Shown here: positions 8,664-17,330 of the stretch, piece after piece
Layout: every line of letters begins with the position of its first letter
Numbering within the stretch: the first letter of the stretch is position 1
DNA from: Sphingobium sp. V4
Lineage (GTDB): Bacteria; Pseudomonadota; Alphaproteobacteria; Sphingomonadales; Sphingomonadaceae
Length of the DNA stretch: 64,000 nucleotides
Reading direction: 5' to 3'
Assembly (NCBI RefSeq): GCF_029590555.1
Contig: NZ_CP081001.1
Location: 1,488,001-1,552,000, forward strand
Translations under genes and position numbers: made by a program
The notes under the pieces: generated by a model
What the model was told of the DNA's origin: nothing
Database searches by the model: none
The model's input: the letters and a program-made list of their open reading frames with translations, nothing else

Positions 8664-8753
8664 CGTCATCCCCGCGAAGGCGGGGATCCATCTCCCCAGC
8701 GTGGCGCGGGACGCGAGGCCAGGAGATGGGTTCCCGCCTGCGCGGGGATGACG
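8664..8753. repeat. Dispersed palindromic repeat, copy 2 (best conserved)
   Basis: A 90-base element beginning CGTCATCCCCGCGAAGGC and ending GCGCGGGGATGACG. The outer arms of about 32 bases are inverted copies with few mismatches, and each arm also holds a small palindrome (CCCCGCGAAGGCGGGG on the left). It can thus fold either as one long hairpin or as two short ones. It lies between convergent genes and may serve as a bidirectional terminator. Confidence 0.85.
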
Positions 8754-8826
8754 AAAAGGATGGCTGGCGGACTGACCGCTTCCCGTTCCATGACAGCCCG
8801 CGTCTGGTCACACCTGCCTCGCGCCA

Positions 8827-11800
8827 TCACCCCACCAGCCGCATCCCCGACCGCCGCGTGCGCGTGCGATAGCCGTCCGCTTTCACGTCCATCCGCTCGA
8901 ACCGATGGATCGACAGGCCCGCGATGGTCGCAATCGCATCGACCTGGTCCGCGCCCAGACTGTAACGGTCGCCCAGAAACACGCGCGCCGCCTGTCCGCC
9001 ACCCACCGGCGCGCGCAGGAACACCTCGCTGCGGCCACCGTCGGCGCCCGCAAGCAGCGCCGCCAGCGACGCAACCGCCTGCGGCGTCTCGACATCGACG
9101 GTCAGCTCCATGCGGGATGCACTGGCGATCTGGCGGAATGGCTCGACCCCGCGCACGGTGACGCGCGGCGTTTCCTCGCCCGGCAGCCGATCCAGCTCCA
9201 CCACCAGCAGCGCACAGTCGCCGTCCGTCACCAGTTCCTCGATCGCCTTGCACGCGTCCTCGTCGAAACAGCTCGCCTGGAACTGCCCGCTCTGGTCGGA
9301 AAAAGTCGCATTGGCGTAGCGCGCGCCGCGCCGCGTCTCGCGCCAGCGCACATCCTCGACCATCGCGGCCATGATCGTCATCACGCGGCCTTCCGCATTG
9401 GGCGTGCCCATCGGCGCCTGGCAGATGACACCATAGCTGCGCGCGCCGCGCGCATCGGCCAGATGCTTGTAGCGATCGACCGGATGGGCCGAGAAATAGA
9501 AGCCGAACGCCTCCTTCTCCTGCGCCATGCGATCCGCCACGGTCCAGGCCTGGTGCGGCGGAATACGCACGTCGGCGTGCGGCGTCTCGACGTCGCCGAA
9601 CAGGCCGCCCTGCCCGCTTTCGCGCGCCTGCGCATTGCTGGCCGCCACCGACAGGATGGTCTCCGCCGCCGCATGGACGCCCGCCCGGTCGGCATGGATG
9701 CCGTCGAACGCGCCCGCCGCGGCCAGGCTTTCCAGCTGCCGCCGATTGAGCAGGCGGGGTTCGATCCGGTCGGCGAAATCGTCTAGCGACTGGAACGGCC
9801 CGGCCGCCTCGCGCTCGGCAACCAGTTGCTCCATCGCCTTCTCGCCCACGCCTTTCAGCCCGCCCAGCGCATAGCGCACGGCGAAGCCCAATCGCTTGTC
9901 ATCCCCTTCATGCGGCACCGGCTCTACGGAGAAATCCGCCAGGCTGCGATTGATGTCAGGAGGCAGGCAGGACAGCCCCATGCGCCGCATATCGTCGACG
10001 AAGATGGTCAGCTTGTCGGTCAGATGAATGTCGAAGGCCATCGACCCGGCATAGAATTCCGCCGGATAATGGGCCTTCAGCCAGGCGGTCTGATAGGCGA
10101 GCAGCGCATAGGCCGCCGCGTGCGACTTATTAAAGCCATAGCCCGCGAACTTGTCGATCAAGTCGAACAGTTCATTCGCCTTGGCGGCCGGGATATCGCT
10201 CTTTTCCGCGCACCCCTCGACGAAGCGGGACCGCTGCGCGTCCATCTCCGCCTGCACCTTCTTGCCCATGGCGCGGCGCAGCAGGTCGGCGTCGCCCAGC
10301 GAATAGCCTGCCAGTATCTGCGCCGCCTGCATCACCTGTTCCTGATAGACGAAGATGCCATAGGTTTCTTCGAGGATCGGCTTCAGCAATATGTGCGGAT
10401 ATTCAATCTCTTCCTGCCCGTTCTTGCGACGCCCGAACATCGGAATATTGTCCATCGGTCCGGGGCGATAGAGCGACACGAGCGCGATGATGTCGCCGAA
10501 ATTGGTCGGCCGCACCGCTGCCAGCGTCTTGCGCATTCCTTCCGATTCCAGCTGGAACACGCCCACCGTGTCGCCGCGCTGGAGCAGTTCGTAGACCGCC
10601 GGATCATCCCAGGCGAGCGTATCGAGATCGACCGCCACGCCCCGCGCGGCCAGCAGCTGCACCGCCTTCTGCAACACCGACAACGTCTTGAGACCCAGGA
10701 AGTCGAACTTCACCAGCCCCGCCCCCTCGACATATTTCATGTCGAACTGAGTCACCGGCATGTCGGATCGCGGATCGCGATAAAGCGGCACGAGCTGGCT
10801 CAGGGGCCGGTCGCCGATCACCACGCCCGCCGCGTGGGTGGAGCTGTGGCGCGGGAAGCCCTCCAGCTTCATCGCATAGTCGATCAGGCGGCGGACCTGA
10901 TTGTCATTGTCATATTCCGCCTTGAATTCGGAAACGCCGTTCAGCGACCGTTCGAGCGTCCAGGGATCGGTCGGATGGTTGGGCACCAGCTTGGCGAGCC
11001 GGTCGACCTGGCCATAGCTCATCTGGAGCACGCGGCCGGTATCCTTGAGCACCGCGCGGGCCTTGAGCTTACCGAAGGTGATGATCTGCGCCACATGGTC
11101 CGCGCCATATTTATTCTGGACGTAACGGATCACCTCTCCCCGCCGCGTTTCGCAGAAGTCGATGTCGAAGTCGGGCATCGACACGCGCTCCGGGTTCAGG
11201 AAGCGCTCGAACAGCAGCCCCAGTTGCAGCGGATCGAGATCGGTGATCGTCAGCGCCCAGGCGACCAGCGACCCCGCGCCGGACCCACGGCCCGGCCCCA
11301 CCGGAATATCATGATCCTTCGCCCATTTGATGAAGTCGGCAACGATCAGGAAATAGCCCGGAAAGCCCATCTGGATGATGATGTCGGTCTCGAACTTGAG
11401 GCGTTCGAAATAGGGCCGGCGCGCCTCCTCCGTGACGATGCCGGCCTTTTGCAGCCGCACCTCCAGCCCCGCTGCGGCCTGGTCCCGCAGCATGGCCGCC
11501 TCGCCCTCAATGTCGCCGGCCAGGCTCGGCAGGATCGGCCTGCGCTTTGGCGCGGCCACGGCGCAGCGCTGCGCGACGACCAGCGTATTGGCCAGCGCCT
11601 CGGGCAGATCCTCGAACAGTCGCTTCATCTCCGCCGCCGGCTTCATCCAGGCGTCGGGCGAACTGGTCCGGCGATCGGGCGTTTCCACATAGGCGCCGTC
11701 GGCGATGCACAGCATGACGTCATGCGCCCGGTGGAAATCGGGTTCGGCAAAGCAAGTCGGGTTGGTCGCGACCAGCGGCAGGTTGCGATCATAGGCAAGG

Positions 11801-12372
11801 TCGAGCAGATGCGGCTCGGCCTTGCCCTCCACCGGGTCCAGCCGCCGGCAGAGCTCGACATAGAGCCGATCTGGAAACAGCGCCTCCAGCCGCTCGGCAT
11901 AAGCGATCGCGGCCTCGGGCTGATCTTCGGCGAACAGCCGCGCCAGCGCTCCTTCGCCACCCGCAGTCAGGGCGATCAGCCCATCGGTCCGCCCATGCAG
12001 CGCCTCGATCGTCACATGCGGCACTTCCTCGACCGGCCGGTCGAGATGCGCCATCGAAACCAGCGCACAGAGATTGTCATAGCCCGCAGCATCCTGCGCA
12101 TAGAGCGCCAGCCAGTCATGCACCGGCGCGGCATTGGCGGGGCGGCCAGGCCGCAACAGGCCCAGCATCGCGCCGATGACCGGCTGCACCCCTTCATCCT
12201 TGCAGGCGTCGGAAAAAGCCATGGAGCCATAGAGCCCGTTGCGATCGGTGATCGCGGCGGCGGGAAAACCCAGCGCCCGCGCCTGCTTCGCGATCTTCTT
12301 GGGATCGATCGCCCCTTCGAGCATGGTGAAGGAGGAAAAGACGCGAAGCGGTACGAAAGCGGCATGAGGCAT
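8827..12372 (-). CDS. dnaE: DNA polymerase III alpha subunit (replicative polymerase)
   Basis: The catalytic subunit of the chromosomal replicase, 1181 residues, the normal length for DnaE1. Order of domains: N-terminal PHP domain, polymerase palm and fingers with PGRGSGAGSLVAWAL and the catalytic aspartates in MPDFDIDFCE, a (HhH)2 region after LNRRQLESLAAAGAFDG, and an OB fold near 990-1070. The PHP domain begins LRVFSSFTMLEGAI, so the first metal-binding His of the usual LRVHS motif is Phe; the PHP site is probably inactive. The strand motif LEGAI and overall length mark it as DnaE1 and not the damage-inducible DnaE2. The ATG at 12372 (MPHAAFVPLRVF) is chosen over an upstream TTG. It is divergent from the diguanylate cyclase gene. 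Confidence 0.95.
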   Translation of the reverse strand: MPHAAFVPLRVFSSFTMLEGAIDPKKIAKQARALGFPAAAITDRNGLYGSMAFSDACKDEGVQPVIGAMLGLLRPGRPANAAPVHDWLALYAQDAAGYDNLCALVSMAHLDRPVEEVPHVTIEALHGRTDGLIALTAGGEGALARLFAEDQPEAAIAYAERLEALFPDRLYVELCRRLDPVEGKAEPHLLDLAYDRNLPLVATNPTCFAEPDFHRAHDVMLCIADGAYVETPDRRTSSPDAWMKPAAEMKRLFEDLPEALANTLVVAQRCAVAAPKRRPILPSLAGDIEGEAAMLRDQAAAGLEVRLQKAGIVTEEARRPYFERLKFETDIIIQMGFPGYFLIVADFIKWAKDHDIPVGPGRGSGAGSLVAWALTITDLDPLQLGLLFERFLNPERVSMPDFDIDFCETRRGEVIRYVQNKYGADHVAQIITFGKLKARAVLKDTGRVLQMSYGQVDRLAKLVPNHPTDPWTLERSLNGVSEFKAEYDNDNQVRRLIDYAMKLEGFPRHSSTHAAGVVIGDRPLSQLVPLYRDPRSDMPVTQFDMKYVEGAGLVKFDFLGLKTLSVLQKAVQLLAARGVAVDLDTLAWDDPAVYELLQRGDTVGVFQLESEGMRKTLAAVRPTNFGDIIALVSLYRPGPMDNIPMFGRRKNGQEEIEYPHILLKPILEETYGIFVYQEQVMQAAQILAGYSLGDADLLRRAMGKKVQAEMDAQRSRFVEGCAEKSDIPAAKANELFDLIDKFAGYGFNKSHAAAYALLAYQTAWLKAHYPAEFYAGSMAFDIHLTDKLTIFVDDMRRMGLSCLPPDINRSLADFSVEPVPHEGDDKRLGFAVRYALGGLKGVGEKAMEQLVAEREAAGPFQSLDDFADRIEPRLLNRRQLESLAAAGAFDGIHADRAGVHAAAETILSVAASNAQARESGQGGLFGDVETPHADVRIPPHQAWTVADRMAQEKEAFGFYFSAHPVDRYKHLADARGARSYGVICQAPMGTPNAEGRVMTIMAAMVEDVRWRETRRGARYANATFSDQSGQFQASCFDEDACKAIEELVTDGDCALLVVELDRLPGEETPRVTVRGVEPFRQIASASRMELTVDVETPQAVASLAALLAGADGGRSEVFLRAPVGGGQAARVFLGDRYSLGADQVDAIATIAGLSIHRFERMDVKADGYRTRTRRSGMRLVG

Positions 12373-12494
12373 GACCCGTTCTACCCATGGCCGGCGATTC
12401 GCCGCTAGCCCTTGAAACAGGAAAGCTGTGGACAAGCAGGATGGCGCCAATGGTTAATCAAATCCCAAGATTTGCGCCCTAGACTCGCGCGACC

Positions 12495-14306
12495 ATGCGT
12501 CTTTCCACCATCACCAACTGGGCCTATGGCGCCACTGTCGCCCTCACCCTGCTGTCCGGCTCGACAATGTTGCTCGCTTCGGGTGCAGAACAGCGCGAGC
12601 GCGCCGCGGTTGCCCAACGCGCCACATTTGATCAACTCACCGCCTCTCTGGAAGAAGATGTCTATCGCCTGAGCGAACAGGCCCGCAGCTTCGTCGTCAC
12701 CGGCAACCCCAGCCACTTGATCGTCTATCGCCGCGAACGGGCTGCCTTGCGTTCGGTGGAAGATCGCGTCCGGTATCTGAAGAACGCCGGCGCCCGTGTC
12801 GGGGAACTCCAGGCGCTGCAACAGGCGCTCTATTGGGCCGATGCGCTGATGGACGAACAGGACGCCGCGCTCCAGGCGGCTCGACAAGGCGACGATCGGA
12901 CTGCCCGCGCCATTTTGTTCGGCGACGAATATGGCCGTGAAATGGACCGGATCGCCGGCCAGGTCGCCAAATTTCGGTATCTGCTCGAAACCCGCACTGA
13001 ACAGGCGGTGGCGGCCGCCACCGAAACGGCGCGTCAATGGCGCAGCATGTCGGAAATCATGCTCGCCGCGACGGCGCTCCTGTTCCTGTGCGTGCTCTAT
13101 TTCATCCTGAAGCAGCGCATCCTGCACCCTGTCGTAAGGCTGAGCGACGTCGTCACCCGGCTCGCGGCGCAGGACTATGCCGCCATCCCGCCCGACCTGC
13201 GTCAGGTCGACGAGATCGGCGACATGGCGCAGGCGATCCGCATCTTTCGCGAAAACGGGCTGGAACGGCAACGGCTCGAACAGGAGCAGGAACGCAATCG
13301 GGCGATGCGCGACCTTCTGTCCCGTATGACCCAGCGGTTGCAGGGCTGCGACAGCATGACCGACCTTGCCGAGGTCGTCCGCCGCTTCACGCCCGAAATC
13401 GCCCCGCTCTTTGCCGGTCGGCTCTATGTCCAGGACAGCCGCACCGCCCTGATGCAGCAGGTCTGCACCTGGGGTTCGCCCACATTTTCCCGACCGGATT
13501 TCCCGCCGTCGGCCTGTTGGGCGTTGCGCCGCGGCCAGCCGCATCGACCGGCGGGCCGGACCATCGACATAGGCTGCGACCATATGGACGAGGGCGGCGA
13601 CGCGCCGACGCTCTGCATTCCCCTGATCGCGCAGGGCGAGAGCATCGGCCTCCTCTATCTCGAGCAACGGCCGGAAGCGTCAGCCGACGAGGTCGGTCGA
13701 AGCGAGAAATATCTGGAAATGCTGGCGGAAAATATCGGTCTCGCCCTCGCCAACCTGCGCCTGCGCGATGCGCTGCGCGAAATGGCGATGGCCGATGCGC
13801 TGACCGGCCTCGCCAATCGTCGCCATTTCGACCAGATGCTGAAACATCACACCGAACAGGCCGAGCGGCACCAGTCGCCCCTGTCCTGCCTGATCCTGGA
13901 CATCGACCATTTCAAGCAGTTCAATGACCAGTTCGGCCATGATGCGGGCGACGCCGTGCTTCAGGCCGTCGGGCAGGTGCTGGGTCAGGCCATGCGGGAA
14001 AAGGGCCATGCCTTTCGCCTGGGGGGCGAGGAATTCGTGCTGCTGATGCCCGGTTTCGCGCCGGATCAGGCGCTGGAGCGGGCAAATAGCGTACAGCGGG
14101 ACATTCGCAATTTGATGGTCGAACATCGGGGCAAGCCCTTGGGCCCGGTGACAGCCTCCTTCGGCCTTGCCACCTTCCCCGACCATGGATCGGCCGACCG
14201 GCTTCTGCGGACCGCCGACGCAGCGCTGCTGCGCGCCAAGCGCAACGGCCGCGACCGGATCATCCTTGCGACGGAGCGCGATCCGTCCGCGTCAGAGGCC
14301 GCCTGA
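12495..14306 (+). CDS. Membrane-bound diguanylate cyclase with HAMP and GAF domains
   Basis: A 603-residue inner-membrane enzyme predicted to make cyclic di-GMP. Transmembrane helices lie at about 8-29 and 185-206 and enclose a helical periplasmic sensor of about 155 residues. A HAMP domain follows ([17 protein letters not shown] to about 265), then a coiled linker, a GAF-like domain (about 280-425), and the GGDEF domain from about 430 with the active-site sequence [10 protein letters not shown]. The upstream inhibitory I-site reads REKG where RxxD is expected, so product inhibition at that site is probably lost. The gene is monocistronic, divergent from dnaE, and its last 15 bases overlap the end of lolD on the other strand. 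The ligand is unknown. Confidence 0.92.
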   Translation: MRLSTITNWAYGATVALTLLSGSTMLLASGAEQRERAAVAQRATFDQLTASLEEDVYRLSEQARSFVVTGNPSHLIVYRRERAALRSVEDRVRYLKNAGARVGELQALQQALYWADALMDEQDAALQAARQGDDRTARAILFGDEYGREMDRIAGQVAKFRYLLETRTEQAVAAATETARQWRSMSEIMLAATALLFLCVLYFILKQRILHPVVRLSDVVTRLAAQDYAAIPPDLRQVDEIGDMAQAIRIFRENGLERQRLEQEQERNRAMRDLLSRMTQRLQGCDSMTDLAEVVRRFTPEIAPLFAGRLYVQDSRTALMQQVCTWGSPTFSRPDFPPSACWALRRGQPHRPAGRTIDIGCDHMDEGGDAPTLCIPLIAQGESIGLLYLEQRPEASADEVGRSEKYLEMLAENIGLALANLRLRDALREMAMADALTGLANRRHFDQMLKHHTEQAERHQSPLSCLILDIDHFKQFNDQFGHDAGDAVLQAVGQVLGQAMREKGHAFRLGGEEFVLLMPGFAPDQALERANSVQRDIRNLMVEHRGKPLGPVTASFGLATFPDHGSADRLLRTADAALLRAKRNGRDRIILATERDPSASEAA

Positions 14307-14984
14307 TACGGTTTCTTCCAGCCGCCCTTCGTGCAGCCGCACGACACGGTCCATCTTCTCCGCCAGCCGTTCATTATGGGTGGCGACCAGCGCGGCGGAC
14401 CCTTCGCCGCGCACCAAACGCAAAAACTCCGCCAGCACCACATCGGCCGTGCGCTCGTCCAGGTTCCCCGTCGGTTCGTCCGCCAGCACCAGCGCAGGCC
14501 GGTTGGCCAATGCGCGGGCGACAGCGACGCGCTGCTGCTCGCCGCCCGACAACTGGCTCGGCCGATGGTCCAGCCGATGCCCCAGCCCCAGCGACGTCAG
14601 CAGCGATTCGGCCCGCGCTTTCGCCGCCGGCATGTCCACATCGCGGATCACCTGGGGCAGGATCACATTCTCGGTCGCGTTGAAATCCGGCAGCAGGTGG
14701 TGGAACTGGTAGACGAAGCCCAGCGCATCGCGCCGCAGCCGGGTGCGCCCGTCATTGTCCAGCTTCGCCGCCTCCTCGCCATCGATGCGGATCGACCCGT
14801 CAAAGCCGCCTTCCAGCAGGCCCACCGCCTGCAACAGTGTCGATTTTCCCGATCCCGACGGCCCCAGCAGCGCAACGATCTCGCCCGGCCCGACCGACAG
14901 GTCGACGCCACGAAGCACGTCGATCGTGACGCCCCCCTGGGTGAAGCTGCGGGTAAGGCCGCTGACCTTCAGAACATCATTCAT
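14292..14984 (-). CDS. lolD: Lipoprotein-releasing system ATP-binding protein
   Basis: The ATPase of the LolCDE complex, which extracts outer-membrane lipoproteins from the inner membrane and hands them to LolA. The 230 residues (usual length about 230) show Walker [10 protein letters not shown], the signature [15 protein letters not shown] and Walker [14 protein letters not shown]. Its start overlaps the end of lolC by 8 bases, so the two are translated together. MacB-type exporters have a similar ATPase, but the pairing with a LolC/E-type permease supports Lol. Confidence 0.93.
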   Translation of the reverse strand: MNDVLKVSGLTRSFTQGGVTIDVLRGVDLSVGPGEIVALLGPSGSGKSTLLQAVGLLEGGFDGSIRIDGEEAAKLDNDGRTRLRRDALGFVYQFHHLLPDFNATENVILPQVIRDVDMPAAKARAESLLTSLGLGHRLDHRPSQLSGGEQQRVAVARALANRPALVLADEPTGNLDERTADVVLAEFLRLVRGEGSAALVATHNERLAEKMDRVVRLHEGRLEETVSGGL

Positions 14985-16227
14985 AGCGCAGCACCTGCAC
15001 GGGATCGGTATTGGCCGCCTTGAAGGCCGGATAAAGCGTGGCGAGGAAGCTGAACAGCAATGCCATGACGCAGATGATGACGATCTCCACCGGGTCCGCC
15101 TTGGACGGTAATTCGGTCAGGAACCGGATCGATGGATCCCAAAGATTCTGCCCCGTCACGAACTGGATGGCGTTCACCACGCTCTGGCGGAAGAAGAGGA
15201 AGGTGAAGCCCAGCAGGATGCCGGCCACCGTCCCCAGCGCGCCGATGGTGACGCCCACGGTCATGAATATGCGGACCAGTCCCGCCCGGCTCGCCCCCAT
15301 CGTCCGCAGGATGGCGATGTCGCGGGTCTTCGCGCGCACCAGCATGATGAGCGAGGAAAGGATGTTGAACACCGCGACCAGCACGATGATCGAGAGGACC
15401 ACGAACATCGCCACCCGCTCGACGGCAAGCGCCTCGAACAGCGAACTGTTCATCTGACGCCAGTCGGTGATGACCGCGCGCCCGGCCACCTTGCCCGCCA
15501 GCGGTTCCAGTATCTGGCCGACCCGGTCGGCATCGACCGTCTCGACCTCGATCATGCTGACGACATCACCCATCAGCAACAGGGTCTGGGCATCCTCGAT
15601 CGGCATGACCACGAAGGCCTTGTCATAATCATAGATGCCGACCTCGAAGATCGCCGCGACCTGATAGCCGACCTCGCGCGGCACCGTGCCGAACGGCGTC
15701 GCCCGCCCGGACGGATTATAGATGGTGATCGTGTCGCCGACCTGAAGCCCCATATTCTCGGCCAGGCGCGATCCGATCGCCACCTTGCCGCCATTGGGCG
15801 TCAGCGCGTCCAGGCTGCCTGCGATGATCTTGCCCTTCATCGTCTGGTTGTCGCGAATGTCGGCGACCGTCATGCCCCGGACCAGCGCCGGCTCGAACCG
15901 GCCCTGGAAGATCGCGCCCAGCGGCTGCTCGATCATGGGGGTGGCCGTCGTCACGCCCGGCGTCGCCCGCGCCTCCTTCAGCACGGCCTGCCAGTCCGGC
16001 AGCCGGCCGCCATAGCCCTGCACCACCGCATGGCCATTGAGGCCGACGATCTTGTCGAACAGTTCAGCGCGAAAACCATTCATCACGCTCATGACGATGA
16101 TGAGTGCGGCGACGCCCAGCATCACCGCCGCCAGGCTGATGCCGGCGACCAGGAAGATGAACCCCTCTCCCTTGCCCGGCAGCAGGTAGCGCTTGGCGAT
16201 CATGCGTTCGTAACGGGAAAGAATCAT
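14977..16227 (-). CDS. lolC: Lipoprotein-releasing system permease LolC/LolE
   Basis: A 416-residue inner-membrane permease of the FtsX/MacB type with four predicted helices: one at about 20-45 ([20 protein letters not shown]) and three near the C-terminus, with a periplasmic domain of about 220 residues between. The N-terminus [19 protein letters not shown] is typical of LolC/LolE. Only one permease gene accompanies lolD, as in many alphaproteobacteria, where a single LolC/E-type protein presumably acts as a homodimer (often called LolF). The ATG at 16227 is chosen because the family homology starts there; the frame stays open 59 codons further upstream. Confidence 0.92.
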   Translation of the reverse strand: MILSRYERMIAKRYLLPGKGEGFIFLVAGISLAAVMLGVAALIIVMSVMNGFRAELFDKIVGLNGHAVVQGYGGRLPDWQAVLKEARATPGVTTATPMIEQPLGAIFQGRFEPALVRGMTVADIRDNQTMKGKIIAGSLDALTPNGGKVAIGSRLAENMGLQVGDTITIYNPSGRATPFGTVPREVGYQVAAIFEVGIYDYDKAFVVMPIEDAQTLLLMGDVVSMIEVETVDADRVGQILEPLAGKVAGRAVITDWRQMNSSLFEALAVERVAMFVVLSIIVLVAVFNILSSLIMLVRAKTRDIAILRTMGASRAGLVRIFMTVGVTIGALGTVAGILLGFTFLFFRQSVVNAIQFVTGQNLWDPSIRFLTELPSKADPVEIVIICVMALLFSFLATLYPAFKAANTDPVQVLRYE

Positions 16228-16387
16228 GTGGCGCGAACGGCCCTTTGAAAAATGGTCTGTTTCATCGTCTAGGGACGCGGGCCTCCAACGGCAAGCATTG
16301 CCGGATTGTTGCATCGCCGCCACAGCCCCGAACCGAAAATCATCGCCCCCCGATTTTGACCGTGACTCGGCCCTGTTGCGGGCATAG

Positions 16388-16545
16388 CAAGACACTCGAA
16401 GCACAGGTGAAAGGCCGTGGTTCAGGGATACTGCATCCCGCTTCGAGCTTAGGGGGCTAAGAAGCGGTCGAGGCAGGCCAAGGGGGAGACGAGCAATCGT
16501 CCATGAAGCACCCGGATCGTGAAAACACGGTCCGGGTGCTTTTTT
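16388..16545 (+). ncRNA. Candidate small RNA with three hairpins and a strong terminator
   Basis: In the 507-base stretch between lolC and hsp20, this part has no credible reading frame but dense structure. There is a hairpin with stem CTTAG/CTAAG and an all-G loop (about 16449-16462), a perfect hairpin GACGA-GCAA-TCGTC with a GNRA tetraloop, and then a 14-bp terminator at 16507-16545. G-rich single-stranded runs (AGGGGG, AAGGGGGAG) lie in loops. The 5' end and promoter are not clear; a TTGACC at 16356 has a poorly spaced partner. The alternative is the leader and attenuator of something unseen, but hsp20 has its own promoter downstream of the terminator. No known RNA family is recognised. 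Confidence 0.5.
16507..16545 (+). terminator. Strong Rho-independent terminator
   Basis: AGCACCCGGA pairs with TCCGGGTGCT and an inner CGTG-AAAA-CACG stem extends it, followed by six T residues at 16540-16545. No protein-coding gene on the plus strand ends here, so it must end either a small RNA or a short unrecognised transcript. Confidence 0.9.
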
Positions 16546-16607
16546 ATTGCCCTGCCTTCGCCCACCGGACCATTGGACAAAAGGTCCCAGGACCGTTCTT
16601 CGGACCT

Positions 16608-16636
16608 CTTGAAACCGAAAAATGAGCAGACCATAT
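16608..16636 (+). promoter_or_regulatory. RpoH (sigma-32)-type heat-shock promoter of hsp20
   Basis: CTTGAAA at 16608-16614 and CCATAT at 16631-16636 match the -35 and -10 elements of alphaproteobacterial RpoH promoters, spaced 16 bases apart. The predicted start near 16643 gives a leader of about 90 bases that contains the ROSE element. Confidence 0.6.
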
Positions 16637-16643
16637 CAGGCGC

Positions 16644-16734
16644 GTCCGGCCGCCATATGGGGTCGGACATCGTATCGCCGGATGCCAGTTTCAGGGTCCG
16701 GCATGTTCATTTTGCTCTTTGGGAGATGATGACA
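16644..16734 (+). promoter_or_regulatory. ROSE-type RNA thermometer upstream of hsp20
   Basis: Three consecutive hairpins fill the leader: GTCCG/CGGAC (16644-16668), GCCGGA/TCCGGC (16677-16702), and a weak third one (16709-16727) in which ATTTTGC pairs with GGGAGAT around the loop TCTTT. The third hairpin masks the Shine-Dalgarno GGGAG at 16721-16725 and contains the TTGCT anti-Shine-Dalgarno and the G-G mismatch that define ROSE elements. At high temperature the weak stem should melt and free the ribosome site. Confidence 0.78.
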
Positions 16735-17202
16735 ATGCGTGGTTTTGACCTGACCCCCTATCGCCGCTCGACCGTTGGCTTCGATCGGCTGTTCGACCTG
16801 ATCGAAAACAACGCCCGGCTGAGCCAGGGCGACAATTATCCGCCCTTCAATATCGAGCGCCTGTCGGAGGATCGCTATCGTGTGACTCTGGCCGTCGCAG
16901 GCTTCCGTCCCGACGAGATCGACATCACCGCCCAGCAGAATCTGCTCCAGGTGATCGGCCGCAAGGATGACGCCACGGCGACCGACCGCTCGAAATATCT
17001 GCATGTCGGCATTGCCAACCGCAGCTTCGAACGCCGTTTCGAACTCGCCGACTTCGTGCGGGTGGAGAAGGCGGATCTGGCCGATGGCCTGCTGGTGATC
17101 GACCTGCTGCGCGAAGTGCCCGAGGCGATGAAGCCCAAGAAGATCGCCATCAACGGCGGTCAGCTGGTGGATATCACCGCCCAGGATCGCGACGCCGCCT
17201 GA
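16735..17202 (+). CDS. Small heat-shock protein, Hsp20 (IbpA-like)
   Basis: A 155-residue ATP-independent holdase chaperone. An N-terminal arm (MRGFDLTPYRRSTVGFDRLF) is followed by the alpha-crystallin domain, about 35-125 (NIERLSEDRYRVTLAVAGF to RVEKADLADGLLVIDL). The C-terminal extension contains KIAI, a version of the I-x-I/V anchor motif. The ATG at 16735 is used because GGGAG ends 9 bases before it; an in-frame ATG at 16726 touches the Shine-Dalgarno. Regulation by a heat-shock promoter and a ROSE thermometer is supported by the leader. A good terminator follows the gene. Confidence 0.94.
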   Translation: MRGFDLTPYRRSTVGFDRLFDLIENNARLSQGDNYPPFNIERLSEDRYRVTLAVAGFRPDEIDITAQQNLLQVIGRKDDATATDRSKYLHVGIANRSFERRFELADFVRVEKADLADGLLVIDLLREVPEAMKPKKIAINGGQLVDITAQDRDAA

Positions 17203-17227
17203 GCGTCCGATGACCTGAAATGATGGA

Positions 17228-17256
17228 GGGCGCGACCGAATGGCCGCGCCCTTTTT
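17228..17256 (+). terminator. Rho-independent terminator of hsp20
   Basis: GGGCGCG (17228-17234) pairs with CGCGCCC (17245-17251), followed directly by TTTTT. It lies 25 bases after the hsp20 stop codon. Confidence 0.9.
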
Positions 17257-17330
17257 GCTGTCCTGTTCGGAAACGATCGCTCACCATCGTTCCACTCTGA
17301 ACGGTGTGAACTTCCACATATGAAAAGCGA

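Noticed and set aside
8827..12372. Possibility that the polymerase is the SOS mutagenesis enzyme DnaE2 paired with the SOS radical SAM gene
   Set aside because: Length (1181), the LEGAI start and overall motifs are those of DnaE1; no imuA/imuB and no LexA-type repeat in its upstream region.
9826..12408. A very long open frame (860 codons) on the plus strand opposite dnaE, and similar ones opposite ppdK (37548-40148) and rnr (4354-6321)
   Set aside because: They lie entirely antisense to well-recognised genes, their translations are rich in Arg/His/Asp/Gly/Gln with no domain, and they result from GC3 bias leaving few stops in the mirrored frame.
16519..16734. N-terminal extension of Hsp20 by 72 codons upstream of 16735
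   Set aside because: The frame crosses the strong terminator and the ROSE leader; the Shine-Dalgarno and family start agree on 16735.
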